Source of the DNA: Blakeslea trispora
Lineage: Eukaryota > Mucoromycota > Mucoromycetes > Mucorales > Choanephoraceae
Reading direction: 5' to 3'
NCBI GenBank assembly: GCA_025331445.1
Contig: JAIWNE010000009.1
Location: 248,001 to 312,000, forward strand
Length of the DNA: 64,000 nucleotides
Positions within the stretch are counted from its first letter, which is position 1, and the number at the start of each line of letters is the position of its first letter. This document shows, in pieces, positions 1-12,709 of the stretch. The position numbers and the translations under genes were made by a program. Under the pieces are notes generated by a model, which was given only the letters and a program-made list of their open reading frames with translations, was not told the origin of the DNA and ran no database searches.

Positions 1-2
1 AA

Positions 3-146
3 GGAAATTACTGGAATGACAATCATTGGTCTGTCTATCACTATGGAACACGGTTACCTTTTATAGTACTTGGTATGTCCGTTTAACCACTTTTAGGCTA
101 TCCGCCATTCTACTATGTTTATGAACACCCTGTTTTTTTTAAAAAG
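3..146 (+). mobile_element. possible degenerate Ty3/gypsy integrase fragment at window edge
   Basis: Frame 3 from the left edge reads through one stop into a stretch ending in GYPPFYYVYEHPVF. This resembles the 'TGYSPFYLVYGREP' block near the end of many fungal Ty3/gypsy integrase regions, and the preceding residues (LPFIVLGM) fit the 'LPFALFAYR' block. The match is by eye, short and degenerate. No LTR or other pol domain is visible because the window starts here. It could be chance similarity. Confidence 0.28.
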
Positions 147-2236
147 TAAAACTAACTTTAGCTAGATTGCTTAAATGAATCTCTTGCACTGATTTATTGA
201 GCAAGGTTAAATCGAATAATTACACGCATAACATTCTTGGCTCTAGTCAATTTGACAATTCAAACTGAGATATGAGTCATGTAATAAACAGCTAGATCAA
301 CCATTACTTGACAGTTGCCAAGACACTCAATAGAAAGCAATAGTTATGAAAATAGTCTTGTGCTTAAAGGGAATATTATAGCTGAAAGTCAGAAATAACC
401 AAGAAAAGGATCATCTGTACTCTTTGTAAAATCTTGTAAACCATTTTTTGATCTATTGTCTGGAACTGTGCTATTAGTTTATATTTCTTTATCCCCCTCC
501 TCCTCCTAATTATTCATCTTTTCAGAGCTAATAGATAAGCATAGCATTTGTTGTAACTGCTGCTTTATATCTGTATGATTAGTATCCTTGGAACTGTAAA
601 CATGATACTGTTCAACATTTGCCTTCCACTCTTCTCGCTGTTCCATAAATTACAATGCTAAGAGTAAAATCTGGAATTAAGTGTAACCATCAACTTCCTT
701 AATTAGGTTTCTAAAAGATTTTAATCATTCACCAGAATTATTCGCGCACTTTCAAAAAAAAAAAGTTTGGCGCATTTATTAGCGTACCTTTTCATTTCTT
801 TATTCATGTCTCTTTTTTTTTTTTTTTAAAAGATGAATAACGTTGTTTTCAAAGATGGTTTAGGCAAAAAAAGGATGGTGAAGAGTTTATGATTGAGTGA
901 CATAAACTATTAAAATTCTAGGCACAATGCGAGAAAGTTCATGGCCACTATCTGATCATGGACAATACTGCTATTCATAAACATCAAAATATTCAAAACC
1001 TCATTGAGAACCCGAGGTTATGAGTGTGTACATTTTCCCACCTTATTCACCTAAGCATAATCCTATTGAGCAATTTCGATCTATTTAATAAAGCAAGTTT
1101 AACAGAGAGCAGCTGCTTCAAGGAAAAGACATTGACTTTTAGAATTGCAGATGCTTGTAACAAAACTTTTCATGGTGATCTTTAAAGGGAATACAATAAA
1201 ATGTGTGTTTATGGCGCATCAATGCGTCAACCTTAGGGTTAATATATGAACTATAGAGAAAATCAAACAAGTATATTTGGCTAAAATGTTGGTAATAAGA
1301 TATAAGCAAAAAAAAAACATACGAATTTACAAGATGAGTGAAAAGCATGAAGAACATGACCGAGTAACAAGTCTCATAACAACTTGAGTATTGTAACCTT
1401 GCACTGATCACAACAACAGGCAAACTATCACAAAACACAAAAGGATTACCAAAAAAAAGAGGATTTTGGGTAAAATGAACTCAGCTCACTCCACCTTGAA
1501 ATCGCGCAACTCATTTCTCCGCTTGGTACACTTATCAGGCCCCTTATCTTATCATCCCAGATAGAGTCAGCAACCAATCACAGATGTTATCATTGACACC
1601 ATTTCTCGGTTCTACCAATCATACAAACTTCAATTCTAATTTGTCCAATCTTTTTACTCGATCAGTTTACTCCTTTTACAAGATCAAAAGTACAAAAAAA
1701 AAAAAGAGAACGAGAAAAAGTTTTAATGAATGTGGAGAAAAAGAAGCCCTTTGCGTGCGAAAAAACCCTATTTTTTTTTTTTAGTATGGAAGATCGATTA
1801 GATAATAACTTTATCTTGACAACATTATCGAAATTAGATCTATTTTGTTATTCTGTTTCGAAATGTGTTTACTGCCCCCCCCCACTCTCTTTTTTGCATG
1901 AAAACATTACACCAATAAATAGCAATTAAAACTGACATAATTTTTTCACTAAAGACGAAAGGTTTGCTTCACCTACAAATTACTGAATAAAGAACTTTCC
2001 TATTTTACTTAGTTGTACCGGAGTCCAAATCGAGGAAAAAAAAAATCTTTTGTGTGCCATGGCGCACTATAAAAAGCACTAATTTTTTTTTTATTTTTTT
2101 TTATTTTATTAGTACCTTTTTCTTTATAAAACTTTTTTTTCTCAAGTTACTTTTTTCTCTTTTCTACTCAATTACATTCAATCCGGGTCTTTGGCCACAA
2201 TAAAAGTTTAGAAACATTACTCTTAATATAGATCAA
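147..2236. other. A+T-rich intergenic DNA upstream of permease
   Basis: Apart from the transposase remnant, nothing here is convincingly coding. The stretch has many poly-A and poly-T runs, especially 1690-2160, which probably holds the promoter and 5' leader of the permease gene. Small ORFs of 66-99 codons occur on both strands but lack recognisable motifs and are rich in homopolymer-encoded Phe and Lys. Confidence 0.6.
922..1185 (+). mobile_element. degenerate Tc1/mariner (IS630-type) DDE transposase fragment
   Basis: Translation from the first base gives GHYLIMDNTAIHKHQNI and then, after an in-frame TGA at about 1021, TFPPYSPKHNPIEQF. These are the second and third acidic blocks of a Tc1/IS630-like DDE transposase: a 'MDNA.IH' aspartate block and a 'PPYSPxxNPIE' glutamate block. 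After a further stop and a frameshift, RIADACNKTFHGDL (1141-1185) matches the usual C-terminal helix. The N-terminal half is missing, so this is a dead remnant. Terminal inverted repeats could not be defined. Confidence 0.72.
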
Positions 2237-3928
2237 ATGCACCAAGAAAAAGACAAAGTCCAAGTGGGCGAACAAACCATCGTCGAAGATGTTCAAAGTT
2301 TTACTTCCAATGACTCCACTGCCGAGAAAGGTCACACCTTGCAACGTAATTTGAAGGCTCGTCACATTCAAATGATTGCATTGGGTGGTACTATCGGTAA
2401 GTCAACAACCCTTAGCCTACACATTGTATACTTATTTCCTGTTTATATTCATTTAGGTACTGGTTTATTTATCTCTTCTGGTAAGGCCATCAGTGCTGGT
2501 GGTCCCGGTGGTGCTCTCATCGGTTATGGTTTAGTCGGTATCCTCGTTTACATTGTCATGATGAGTTTAGGTGAAATGGCCGCCTATATCCCTGTCGCCG
2601 GTTCCTTTTCTCATTTTGCTACTCGTTTTGCCGACCCTTCTCTTGGTTTCATGGTAGGCTGGATCTACTGGGCCAATTGGGCTGTTGGTGTCGCTGTCGA
2701 ATTGACTGGTGTCGCTGTCATCATGGAATATTGGGTCCAGAACATCAACAGTGTCGTCTGGAGTGTCATCTGTCTTGTCATCTTGGTTGCTATCAATGTG
2801 TTCTCCGTCAAGGGCTATGGTGAAATTGAATACTGGATTTCTATGATCAAGATCTTGGTTGTCATTGTCTTCATCATTGTAGGTCTCTGTGTTGATACAG
2901 GTGCCCTTGGTGGTGTTAATATCGGTGTAGCCAATTTCCATTTGGAAGGTGGTGCTTTCCCCAAGGGTTTCCTTGGTGTCTTCAATGTGTTCATCACTGC
3001 TGCTTTCTCTTACAATGGTGTTGAAATTGCCGGTATCACTGCTGGTGAATCTGCCAACCCTCACAAGACTGTACCTTCTGCTGTCAAGCAAGTTTTCATT
3101 CGTATTGTCTTGTTCTATGTTCTCTCCATCTTGATTATCGGTCTCTGTATTCCTTACACTGATCCTAACCTCTTGTCTGCCTCAAGCCACAATATCTCTG
3201 TTTCACCTTTCACTCTTGTCTTCAAGAAGGCTGGTGCTGCTTGGGCTGCTGATATGATGAACGCTATTATCTTGATTACCATGATCTCTGCTGGTAACTC
3301 TGGTGTCTACTCTTCATCTCGTACACTCATGTCCTTGGCTAACGACGGTTATGCTCCTCGCTTCTTTACTCGTGTCAACCGCTGGGGTATTCCTATCTGG
3401 TCTGTCTTGGCCACCTGTGCTATTGGTTGTCTTGCTTTCTTGACATCTCTCTTTGGCTCTGGTGTTGTGTTCAACTGGTTGACCTGTCTTACTTCTCTTG
3501 CTGGTTTGATTACCTGGGTATCCATCTGTATCACTCACCTTCGTTTCCGTCGTGGTTACATTGCCCAAGGTCGTTCCTTGACTGCTCTTCCTTATGTTGC
3601 TCCTTTCTATCCTTACTGTGATATCATTGTGATTGTGATTGGTGTTATCATTATCTTTGGTCAAGGTTACTCTTCTTTCATTGCTCCCATTTCTGCCTCT
3701 AATGTTGTCTCTACCTACATTGGTTTGATCTTGGCTGTTGTTCTATATGCTGGTCACAAACTCTGGAGAAGAGAAGGCTTTGTTCAATGTGCTGACATGG
3801 ACTTTGAAACTGGTACTCTTCAACAGACTGTCATTGACATTCGTCAAGATGAAGGCCTTGATAAGAATGGTAACCCTATCCCAAGATGGAAGCGTATCTT
3901 GAGTAAGGTGATTAGTGTCATTGCTTAA
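2237..3928 (+). CDS. amino acid permease (APC superfamily, fungal AAP/YAT type)
   Basis: Predicted plasma-membrane amino acid/proton symporter of about 543 residues in two exons (2237-2396 and 2457-3928). After a hydrophilic N-terminus of about 45 residues comes the family signature of transmembrane segment 1 (ALGGTIGTGLFISSGKA), then GGPGGALIGY and SLGEMAAYIPVAGSF. About twelve hydrophobic segments follow. The cytosolic tail reads RREGFVQCADMDFETG, a typical end for yeast amino acid transporters. The 60-bp intron (GTAAGT..TTTAG) interrupts the first membrane-segment signature and is stop-free in frame, so retention would add 20 residues there. Substrate specificity cannot be read from the sequence. 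The gene starts at the first ATG after a long pyrimidine-rich leader. Confidence 0.93.
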   Translation: MHQEKDKVQVGEQTIVEDVQSFTSNDSTAEKGHTLQRNLKARHIQMIALGGTIGKSTTLSLHIVYLFPVYIHLGTGLFISSGKAISAGGPGGALIGYGLVGILVYIVMMSLGEMAAYIPVAGSFSHFATRFADPSLGFMVGWIYWANWAVGVAVELTGVAVIMEYWVQNINSVVWSVICLVILVAINVFSVKGYGEIEYWISMIKILVVIVFIIVGLCVDTGALGGVNIGVANFHLEGGAFPKGFLGVFNVFITAAFSYNGVEIAGITAGESANPHKTVPSAVKQVFIRIVLFYVLSILIIGLCIPYTDPNLLSASSHNISVSPFTLVFKKAGAAWAADMMNAIILITMISAGNSGVYSSSRTLMSLANDGYAPRFFTRVNRWGIPIWSVLATCAIGCLAFLTSLFGSGVVFNWLTCLTSLAGLITWVSICITHLRFRRGYIAQGRSLTALPYVAPFYPYCDIIVIVIGVIIIFGQGYSSFIAPISASNVVSTYIGLILAVVLYAGHKLWRREGFVQCADMDFETGTLQQTVIDIRQDEGLDKNGNPIPRWKRILSKVISVIA

Positions 3929-4798
3929 TTCCCCCCCTCATATTTCAAACCCAAAAAAAAAAATTCATTCTGTATATATGTGTTTTCAACAACATATTCA
4001 TCTACTCTCCCCCTCCATTTTGTAAATAGATTCTTTTTAATAATGTAGACCTTTTTGAAAATATACTCGAAATTCAGAAAAACACATCCACACACACTTT
4101 ATTTCTATGCATTAATATCAATCTAATACACTTATTTCCATTCTCAACAAGTGGTTATATTTCTTAATAAACAGATTAACTTGAAATACATAAAAATAAG
4201 TTCATTTTTTTTTTACAGTCTAATTGTTCTTTTTGGATTATGATGTAACTTATAGCATTTCTATTGTCTTTAGTTGTCAAATTGAAAGTATAAAATTACA
4301 AAAAAAAACCCTGTTTTATTTAGACTAAAATTTAGTTGATTTTGAAGGCTACACAAGGAAAATAAATGTCATAAAAATATTATGCCTTTGCTGTAGTTAT
4401 TCTCTTAAAACACATACATAAGAAAAGAGGTAAGTCAATGATAAATGTTGGGCATGAGTGGCATGTCTATCGTAAAACATGCTACTTCTCTCTTTTAAAC
4501 TCGTTTATCTTACTTGACTCTTCAGTCTCTAAAAAACAATTCAAAGTCTATAAGCCAATGCACAGAATTCAGAATATTTAAAGCTAAGCAGAAGCAGCCT
4601 AATGATACATGAATACGTAAAATGCGAATTGATTAAAAAAAAAAAGTTATACGTAAAATGCGAACATTGGATCTTTTTTTGATTTAAAAAAGCGAACTTG
4701 GATAGGAGATTGAAATAGCTTAATATCTGTTGAACGGTTATCTTTCTACCTTTTTCCTTCTCCCCTTTTTTTTAAAAAACTTATTTCAAATCTACATC
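3929..4798. other. intergenic region, permease 3' end to LHS1 promoter
   Basis: No gene is supported. The first 150 bp look like permease 3' UTR, with T-rich and A-rich runs. The right part carries a duplicated element (listed separately) and a poly-T/poly-A-rich leader just before the chaperone ATG. Confidence 0.6.
4614..4664. promoter_or_regulatory. 15-bp direct repeat with ACGT core upstream of LHS1
   Basis: TACGTAAAATGCGAA occurs at 4614-4628 and again at 4650-4664, separated by an A-rich spacer. A related sequence, GCGAACTTGGATAG, follows at about 4692 and echoes GCGAACATTGGATC after the second copy. The repeats lie 135-185 bp before the chaperone ATG. ACGT cores are bound by bZIP factors, and Hac1/XBP1-type factors drive ER chaperones in other eukaryotes. 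That this is an unfolded-protein-response site is inference only. Confidence 0.4.
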
Positions 4799-7733
4799 AT
4801 GACAACGCGTTGGCCATGTGTACTTGCTTACACAATAGCCGTGTTATGTTTTATTCTGCCTATAGCTCAGGCAGCAGTCATGTCTATTGACTATGGTACT
4901 GAGTGGTTTAAAGTGGGTCTTATCAAGCCCGGTATGCCCTTAGACGTTGCTTTAAACAAAGATTCCAAAAGAAAGACACAATCTATCGTAACTATTCGTC
5001 ACGACGAACGTATCTATGGCAGTGATGCTGTCAGTCTGGTAAGATCAGTGGCACACTTGTACCTACGGATAGCATCCTCACTTGTTTATATAGGCCGGTC
5101 GTTTCCCTCATTTGACTTATTCCAACCTGAAAAGCATCATAGGTAAACGCTTCAATGATCCTCTTGTCGAAGAATTCCGTCAGCGCCATGTGAATCAAAT
5201 GGTGTTGGACACAGAAAGAGATATGCCTGCCTTTATTCATAATGAAACAACTCAACTTTCAATTGAAGAACTGATTGCCTATCAGTTCCAGAATGCTAAA
5301 CAACAGGCTTCTGCTACTGCTGGTGAAACTGTTAAAGATTGCGTTATTACTGTATGGGATGTGCCGTTTATCGATTGCTTGTTTCTAACTCTTTTGTTGC
5401 TAGGTAACACCCTTTGCCAATCAATATGAACGTCAATCCATTCTTGATGCTGCTGAACTTGCTGGATTAAATGTATTATCACTTATGCATGATGAAACTG
5501 CTGGTATGTTTTATTTTAATAAGCTGGGATCATCGATGACACTAAAATTTATATATAAAAAAATAGTCGCTCTTAATTATGCTGTCAACCGTGAAATTGG
5601 TGCTGTTCCTGAAAACCATATCTTTTACGATATGGGTGCTGGTTCCACTGTTGCCTCTATCGTCACTTTCTCCAACATTGAAACAAAAGAAAAGAAGAGC
5701 ACTCGTACTGAACCTCAATTAGAAGTCAGAGGTGTTGGTTTTGATCGCACTTTGGGTGGTCATGAATTGGATGTGCGTCTTCAACAGCTTTTGGCAACAG
5801 AATTCATGAAAGCGCATCAAGGTCGTGTTAAGAGTGACATCAAGGAATCCTCTAATGCCATGACTCGCTTGATGAAGGAATCAAATCGAGTCAAGCAAAT
5901 CTTGAGTGCCAATACTGAAACAGTTGCTTCTGTAAGTACTGTTTAAGAAAAGAATCAGAATGGATAAATTGAATGTGTCTCTTGTGTAGATTGAAGGTCT
6001 CCATGAAGGTATTGATTTCAAGTACAAGGTATCTCGTACTCAGTTGGAAAACATCTGTCAAGACTTGATTGCCCGTGTCAAGAACCCTATCGAAACTGCC
6101 TTGAAGGCAGCCAAGATGACCGTAGATGATATTCAATCCGTTGTGCTTGTAGGTGGTGGTGTTCGTGTTCCTTCTGTACAAAATCAATTAGTCGATCTTG
6201 TTGGAGCGTAAGTCTCTCTTTTTATAAGATCACATTACATAACTAGAGGCTCATTTTGTTACTAGTCAAAAGATTGCCAAGAATGTCAATGGTGATGAAG
6301 CTGCTGTTTTAGGTGCTGCCTTCCGTGGTGCTTCACTCAGTAACCAATTTAGATTGAGCAAGCAAATTAGTATTAAGGATGTCATTGTCTTTCCTGTTGA
6401 AGTCTCTTATGAAACTGAAAACAAGGCCAATGAAGGTACAGAAAAAAAAGAGATATATATATATAAAGAAAAAACCGTATAGTTTATGTATGATTGACAT
6501 GGCTTTCTTCTAGATACTGTTGTTTTTGACAAATTTAACAATATCAACACTCGCAAGACCATGACATTCAACCGTGCCACTGACTTTGAATTCGATGTGC
6601 ATTACCAAAAGAACTCTGGTGCTGGTGGCGAAGGTATTGCCAAGGTCAAAGTGACAGGTCTTACTGAAGCCATGACCAAGCACAAAGATGACATCAAGGC
6701 CTCTGATATTCCTCCCAAGGTGCGTGTCACTTTTGAACTATCTAGCTCAGGCATCGTCTCTGTTCCTGAAGCCAACCTTCATGTCGCCAAGTTGACTTTG
6801 AAGGAAAAGGTCAAGTCTTTCTTTGGTGGTAAGGACAGCAAGGAGACAGAAGAAAAGTCAGGCGAATCCAACGCCAGTCAACAGAACGAGACAACAGTTG
6901 AATCCAATGAGAACACTGCCAATGCTACTGCTGAGGAAAGCATCTCCATCACTAAGGTTCCTTTGACCATCGATTTCAAGCCTACTGGTAACCTCCCCCT
7001 TACTCAAAAGGAAAAGGAAGTAGCCAAGAAGAGAATCATTGAACTGGATGCATTGGATGTTCGCAAAAAGCTTCGTGAAGAATCTCGCAACATGTTGGAG
7101 ACCTTTGTCTATCGTGTTCAAGACTTCCTTTACGATGACATTGTTTCTGTTGTCGCCACTGAAGAAACCATTGAAGCCTTTAGAGAAAAGCTGTCTGAGA
7201 CATCTGATTGGCTCTATGATGAAGGCGAACATGCTGAAACACCCATCTATATCAGCAAGCTCAAGGAACTTCAAGCTCTTGAAGGACCTATTCAACACCG
7301 TTTTAAGGAATACAAGGAGCGTACAAAGAACACTGAGCTTGTCAACAACATGGTCAAGTTATCTCGCGATTTTGTTGACAGCATCCGTGCTCAATCTGAA
7401 GATGTTCGTTACCATACTGAAGAAGAACTCGAGACATTGGCATCGGCTACAGATAAGCTTGCTGAATGGATGAAGAGTAAATTAGAGGCTCAAAGCAAGT
7501 TGGCTGATACAGAAGAGCCTGTCTTGTTGACCTCTCAAGTCTCGGAGAAGACCAAGTTGGTTGAAGAACAACTGACCAAGTTACTTACCAAGAAGAAGCC
7601 AAAGGTGCCCAAGAAGACAACTGAAGCTCCCAAGAATGATACCACAGAGGAAGCAGCTACATCAACCTCAAAGGCTGAAGAAACTGCTACTGAAACACCT
7701 CATGCCAACAAGCATCCTCACGATGAATTTTAG
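4799..7733 (+). CDS. LHS1: ER-lumenal Hsp70-like chaperone (Lhs1/HYOU1/GRP170 family)
   Basis: Predicted 856-residue large Hsp70 of the ER lumen, a co-chaperone and nucleotide exchange factor for BiP in its family. Exons are 4799-5038, 5094-5351, 5404-5503, 5567-5931, 5990-6207, 6266-6435 and 6514-7733. A signal peptide (residues 1-25, ending in PIAQA) leads into VMSIDYGTEWFKVGLIKPG, the diverged first nucleotide-binding motif typical of this family. FYDMGAGSTVASIV and VLVGGGVRVPSVQ are the other nucleotide-site motifs. A Ser/Glu-rich acidic loop, a C-terminal helical region and a Lys/Thr-rich tail follow. The protein ends HPHDEF, a variant of the HDEL/NDEL retrieval signal. I chose 4799 over the upstream in-frame ATG at 4730 because it gives a clean signal peptide. 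Confidence 0.93.
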
Positions 7734-7961
7734 TTTTTTTTTTCTTTTCTTTAGATGAATTTAAGAAATACATGTAATTTTTTTTTTGACAACAATAAAG
7801 TCATGTTAGTCATTCGTCGTTCATTGAATCAAAGTTGAAAAAAGGGCTTCCACCAATCGGAATACAATAAGGAATAAGTCATTTATTTTTTTGTTTTCTT
7901 ATCAGATTTTATTGCTGTCTCTTTTTTTCTTTCTATTCTCATTTTTCATTTTCTTTGCGCC

Positions 7962-9968
<2,007 letters not shown>

Positions 9969-10411
9969 TCAAAAAGAATAATAATAATAATAAATTTCAT
10001 CTCATTTCATATGGTACCACAAGTTTCAGTTCCTTTGCAACAACAAAAAGGAGAAATACAATTTGTCGAAAAAAAATGCAGATCCATCTGTGTACGCACC
10101 CCCCAATCATGAATCAATCGCCGACTGAATTTGATTTTCTTGAAAAAAAAAAAAAAAAAGTCGGAAGTCTGTTGTTACCAGACACACTTTTCTAAAAATG
10201 TGTGTATTTTTTTTTTTTTTTTATTTTTCCACCTTCTCATTCTCCTTAATTTTTTTTTTTTATCACTTGTTCATCTTTAGTGACAAGCTAGTCAGAAGAA
10301 AAAACAAACGAACGAGAAAAGAAGAAAAACAGCTTTCTCCTGAATACCGAAAAAAGAAAAGATATTAGAATTAAAGAAACAAGCAGAGAGATTTCTTTTT
10401 TAGGGTGAATA
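9969..10411. other. intergenic region and 5' leader of TUP1
   Basis: An (AAT)n run at about 9979-9993 marks the 3' UTR of the diflavin reductase. The rest is poly-T and poly-A tracts and a purine-rich leader running up to the TUP1 ATG. I see no gene here. Confidence 0.6.
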
Positions 10412-12709
10412 ATGTCTGTCTATAACCATCGCCCCATGGGCCCACCTACACCTAGTCGCCTAATTGAACTGTTGGATGCAGTCAAGAACGAATATGATCA
10501 GCTTGCTCAAGAAGTCATTGTCTGCAAGAACCAAAGAGATGAATACGAACACAAGAGTAAGTTGGACCCTTACATTAACTTTTCTTTAAAAAAACGCGTA
10601 TTCTAATATGCAATGTAGTGAACAACCAAATTCAAGAAATGAGTTTGTTTCAACAAAACCTGATTGATCTTGAACGAACGCAACAAGTGATAAAAAAACA
10701 GTAAGAAGATAAAAAAAACAAGCTATTTTTCAGTTGGAAATTGATTTCCCTATCTTTTTTTTTTTAGATACGAAGAAGAAATTGCTAGACTTCGTCAACA
10801 ATTAGATCAACAAGTAATAAAATCTTCTTTATTGGTTTCCATAGCAACTAATTTTCTTTTTTATCTAGACCCAACATGCTCAACAACATGGTAGTGCTCC
10901 TCCACCTCCTGTTACTGGTAGTGGCTATGGTGGTAAGCGTTATTTTTTAAAGCATATATGTTATTGTTTTTAATGTATTCATCATCAGGACCTGCTGGAT
11001 ATCAACCACCACCACAAGTTCCACCACCTTCTTTGATGGATTCAAAGGCCCCTACGCATCATCCCAGCTACCCTCCCACTGGACCTCCACCCCCAACAGG
11101 CCCCCCTCACCCTACTTCTGCTGTCTCTGGCCCTCCTCACCCTTCTTCCGGTACACCTTATATCAACGGAGGCTCTCCTCTTCCTTCAAGCGCTCCACCA
11201 CCCCCTCCTTCATCACAAAGTAAGTCATACCTTGTTTGGATATTTTGATGAAACTTATTCCTCTTGCCTAGTTACCACTACAAGACCTGGCATTTCTTCT
11301 GCTGTCAAGTCCGGGGCTGGCCCTCACAACACTGGTGCTTCTGAAGCCCTTGGTGACATTAACCCCGAAAGTGTGCCTGCCAATATGAAGGTAGAAGGAC
11401 AAGATTGGTTTGCATTGTAAGTGGATCGAGAGAAAAAAGAGAAAATAGCAGTATCTCATGTTTATGTAGGTTTAATCCTAAGGCTACTCGTTATCTTAAG
11501 GTGGATTTGGTGCATACATTTGATCATGGTAGTGTTGTTTGTTGTGTTAAATTTAGTGCTGATGGTCGGTATCTTGCTGCTGGTTGTAATCAAGCAACCT
11601 ATATCTATGATACAATGACAGCTGCTCGTGTTGCGTAAGTTATGATTTTAGTTTTGCAACAGAGTGAGAAGTGTGCTGATCTATCCATCATTGGTTTAGT
11701 GTATTACAAGATGAAAATGCTGGCCGTGATGGTGATTTGTATATTCGTTCTGTCAGTTTTAGTCCTGATGGTAAATTCTTGGCTACAGGTGCTGAAGATA
11801 AGCAAATTAGAGTAAGTAGAAAAAACAAACGGATTTCAAAAGAAAAGTTCATACTAAAAGATTGGGTAAAAACACATTAGATTTGGGAAATTTCAAAGAA
11901 ACGTATTCGGGGTATTTTAAGTGGCCATGAACAAGACATTTATTCATTGGAATTCAGTCGTGATGGTCGTATTCTTGTTTCTGGCTCAGGTGATCGTACT
12001 GCTCGTATCTGGGATTGGCAAAATATTCGCTGTTTGCATGAACTCCGTATTACTGACGCTGATCAGCAAGATTTGGGTGTTACCAGTGTCGCCATTTCTC
12101 CTGACAGTCGTTTGGTAGCCGCCGGTAGTCTTGATAAGGTAGTTCGTGTCTGGGATGCTGTGACTGGTCAGTTGTTGGAACGTTTAGAAGGACATAAGGA
12201 CAGCGTCTATTCTGTTGCTTTCATGCCTGATGGAAAGACATTAGTGAGTGGTAGTTTGGACAAGACATTGAGAATGTGGCAATTGGGTGCTAGCGAAAGA
12301 GCTGGCTATGGTGATCGAAAGAGTGCTTGTATTCAAGTCTTTACAGGCCACAAGGTAAGCTAATGAGAGAATATAGATGTAAAAGGTGGTTGGAGACTTA
12401 TTTCGAATTTAAAGGACTTTGTCTTGTCTGTTGCCACTACACCTGATGGAAACTGGATTGTTTCAGGATCAAAAGATAGAGGTGTTCAATTCTGGGATCC
12501 TCGTACAGGTCAAACACAATTCATGCTTCAGGGTCACAAAAATTCAGGTACATAACATAAAACACTTTGACAAGTACTTGATAAACTAACTTCCCCTATT
12601 TGTAGTTATCTCTGTTGCCACAAGTCCTGGACATAAGCCTATGTTTGCTACTGGTTCAGGTGATAATCGTGCTCGTATTTGGAGTTATGAACCATTAGGT
12701 CCTAACTAA
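10412..12709 (+). CDS. TUP1: Tup1-type WD40 transcriptional corepressor
   Basis: Predicted 566-residue general corepressor that works with Cyc8/Ssn6. Eleven exons: 10412-10556, 10619-10700, 10768-10813, 10869-10932, 10989-11219, 11272-11416, 11470-11634, 11700-11811, 11881-12354, 12415-12547 and 12606-12709. The N-terminus ([20 protein letters not shown]) is the Tup1 tetramerisation helix. A Pro-rich linker (about residues 95-210) follows. Then comes the conserved [15 protein letters not shown] lead-in and seven WD40 repeats, with blades such as [28 protein letters not shown] and [14 protein letters not shown]. The last repeat ends [12 protein letters not shown] just before the stop. All junctions keep frame. 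Introns are 52-69 bp. Confidence 0.95.

Noticed and set aside
1227..1243. TTAGGGTTA, resembling telomeric repeats
   Set aside because: A single copy only, inside a transposon relic region; no tandem array.
2567..3091. 174-codon minus-strand ORF
   Set aside because: Antisense shadow of the permease coding region; Asp/Thr-rich composition mirrors the Val/Ser codons of the real gene.
4730..4798. Upstream in-frame ATG of the ER chaperone
   Set aside because: It would bury the signal peptide behind a second hydrophobic Phe-rich segment encoded by a poly-T tract.
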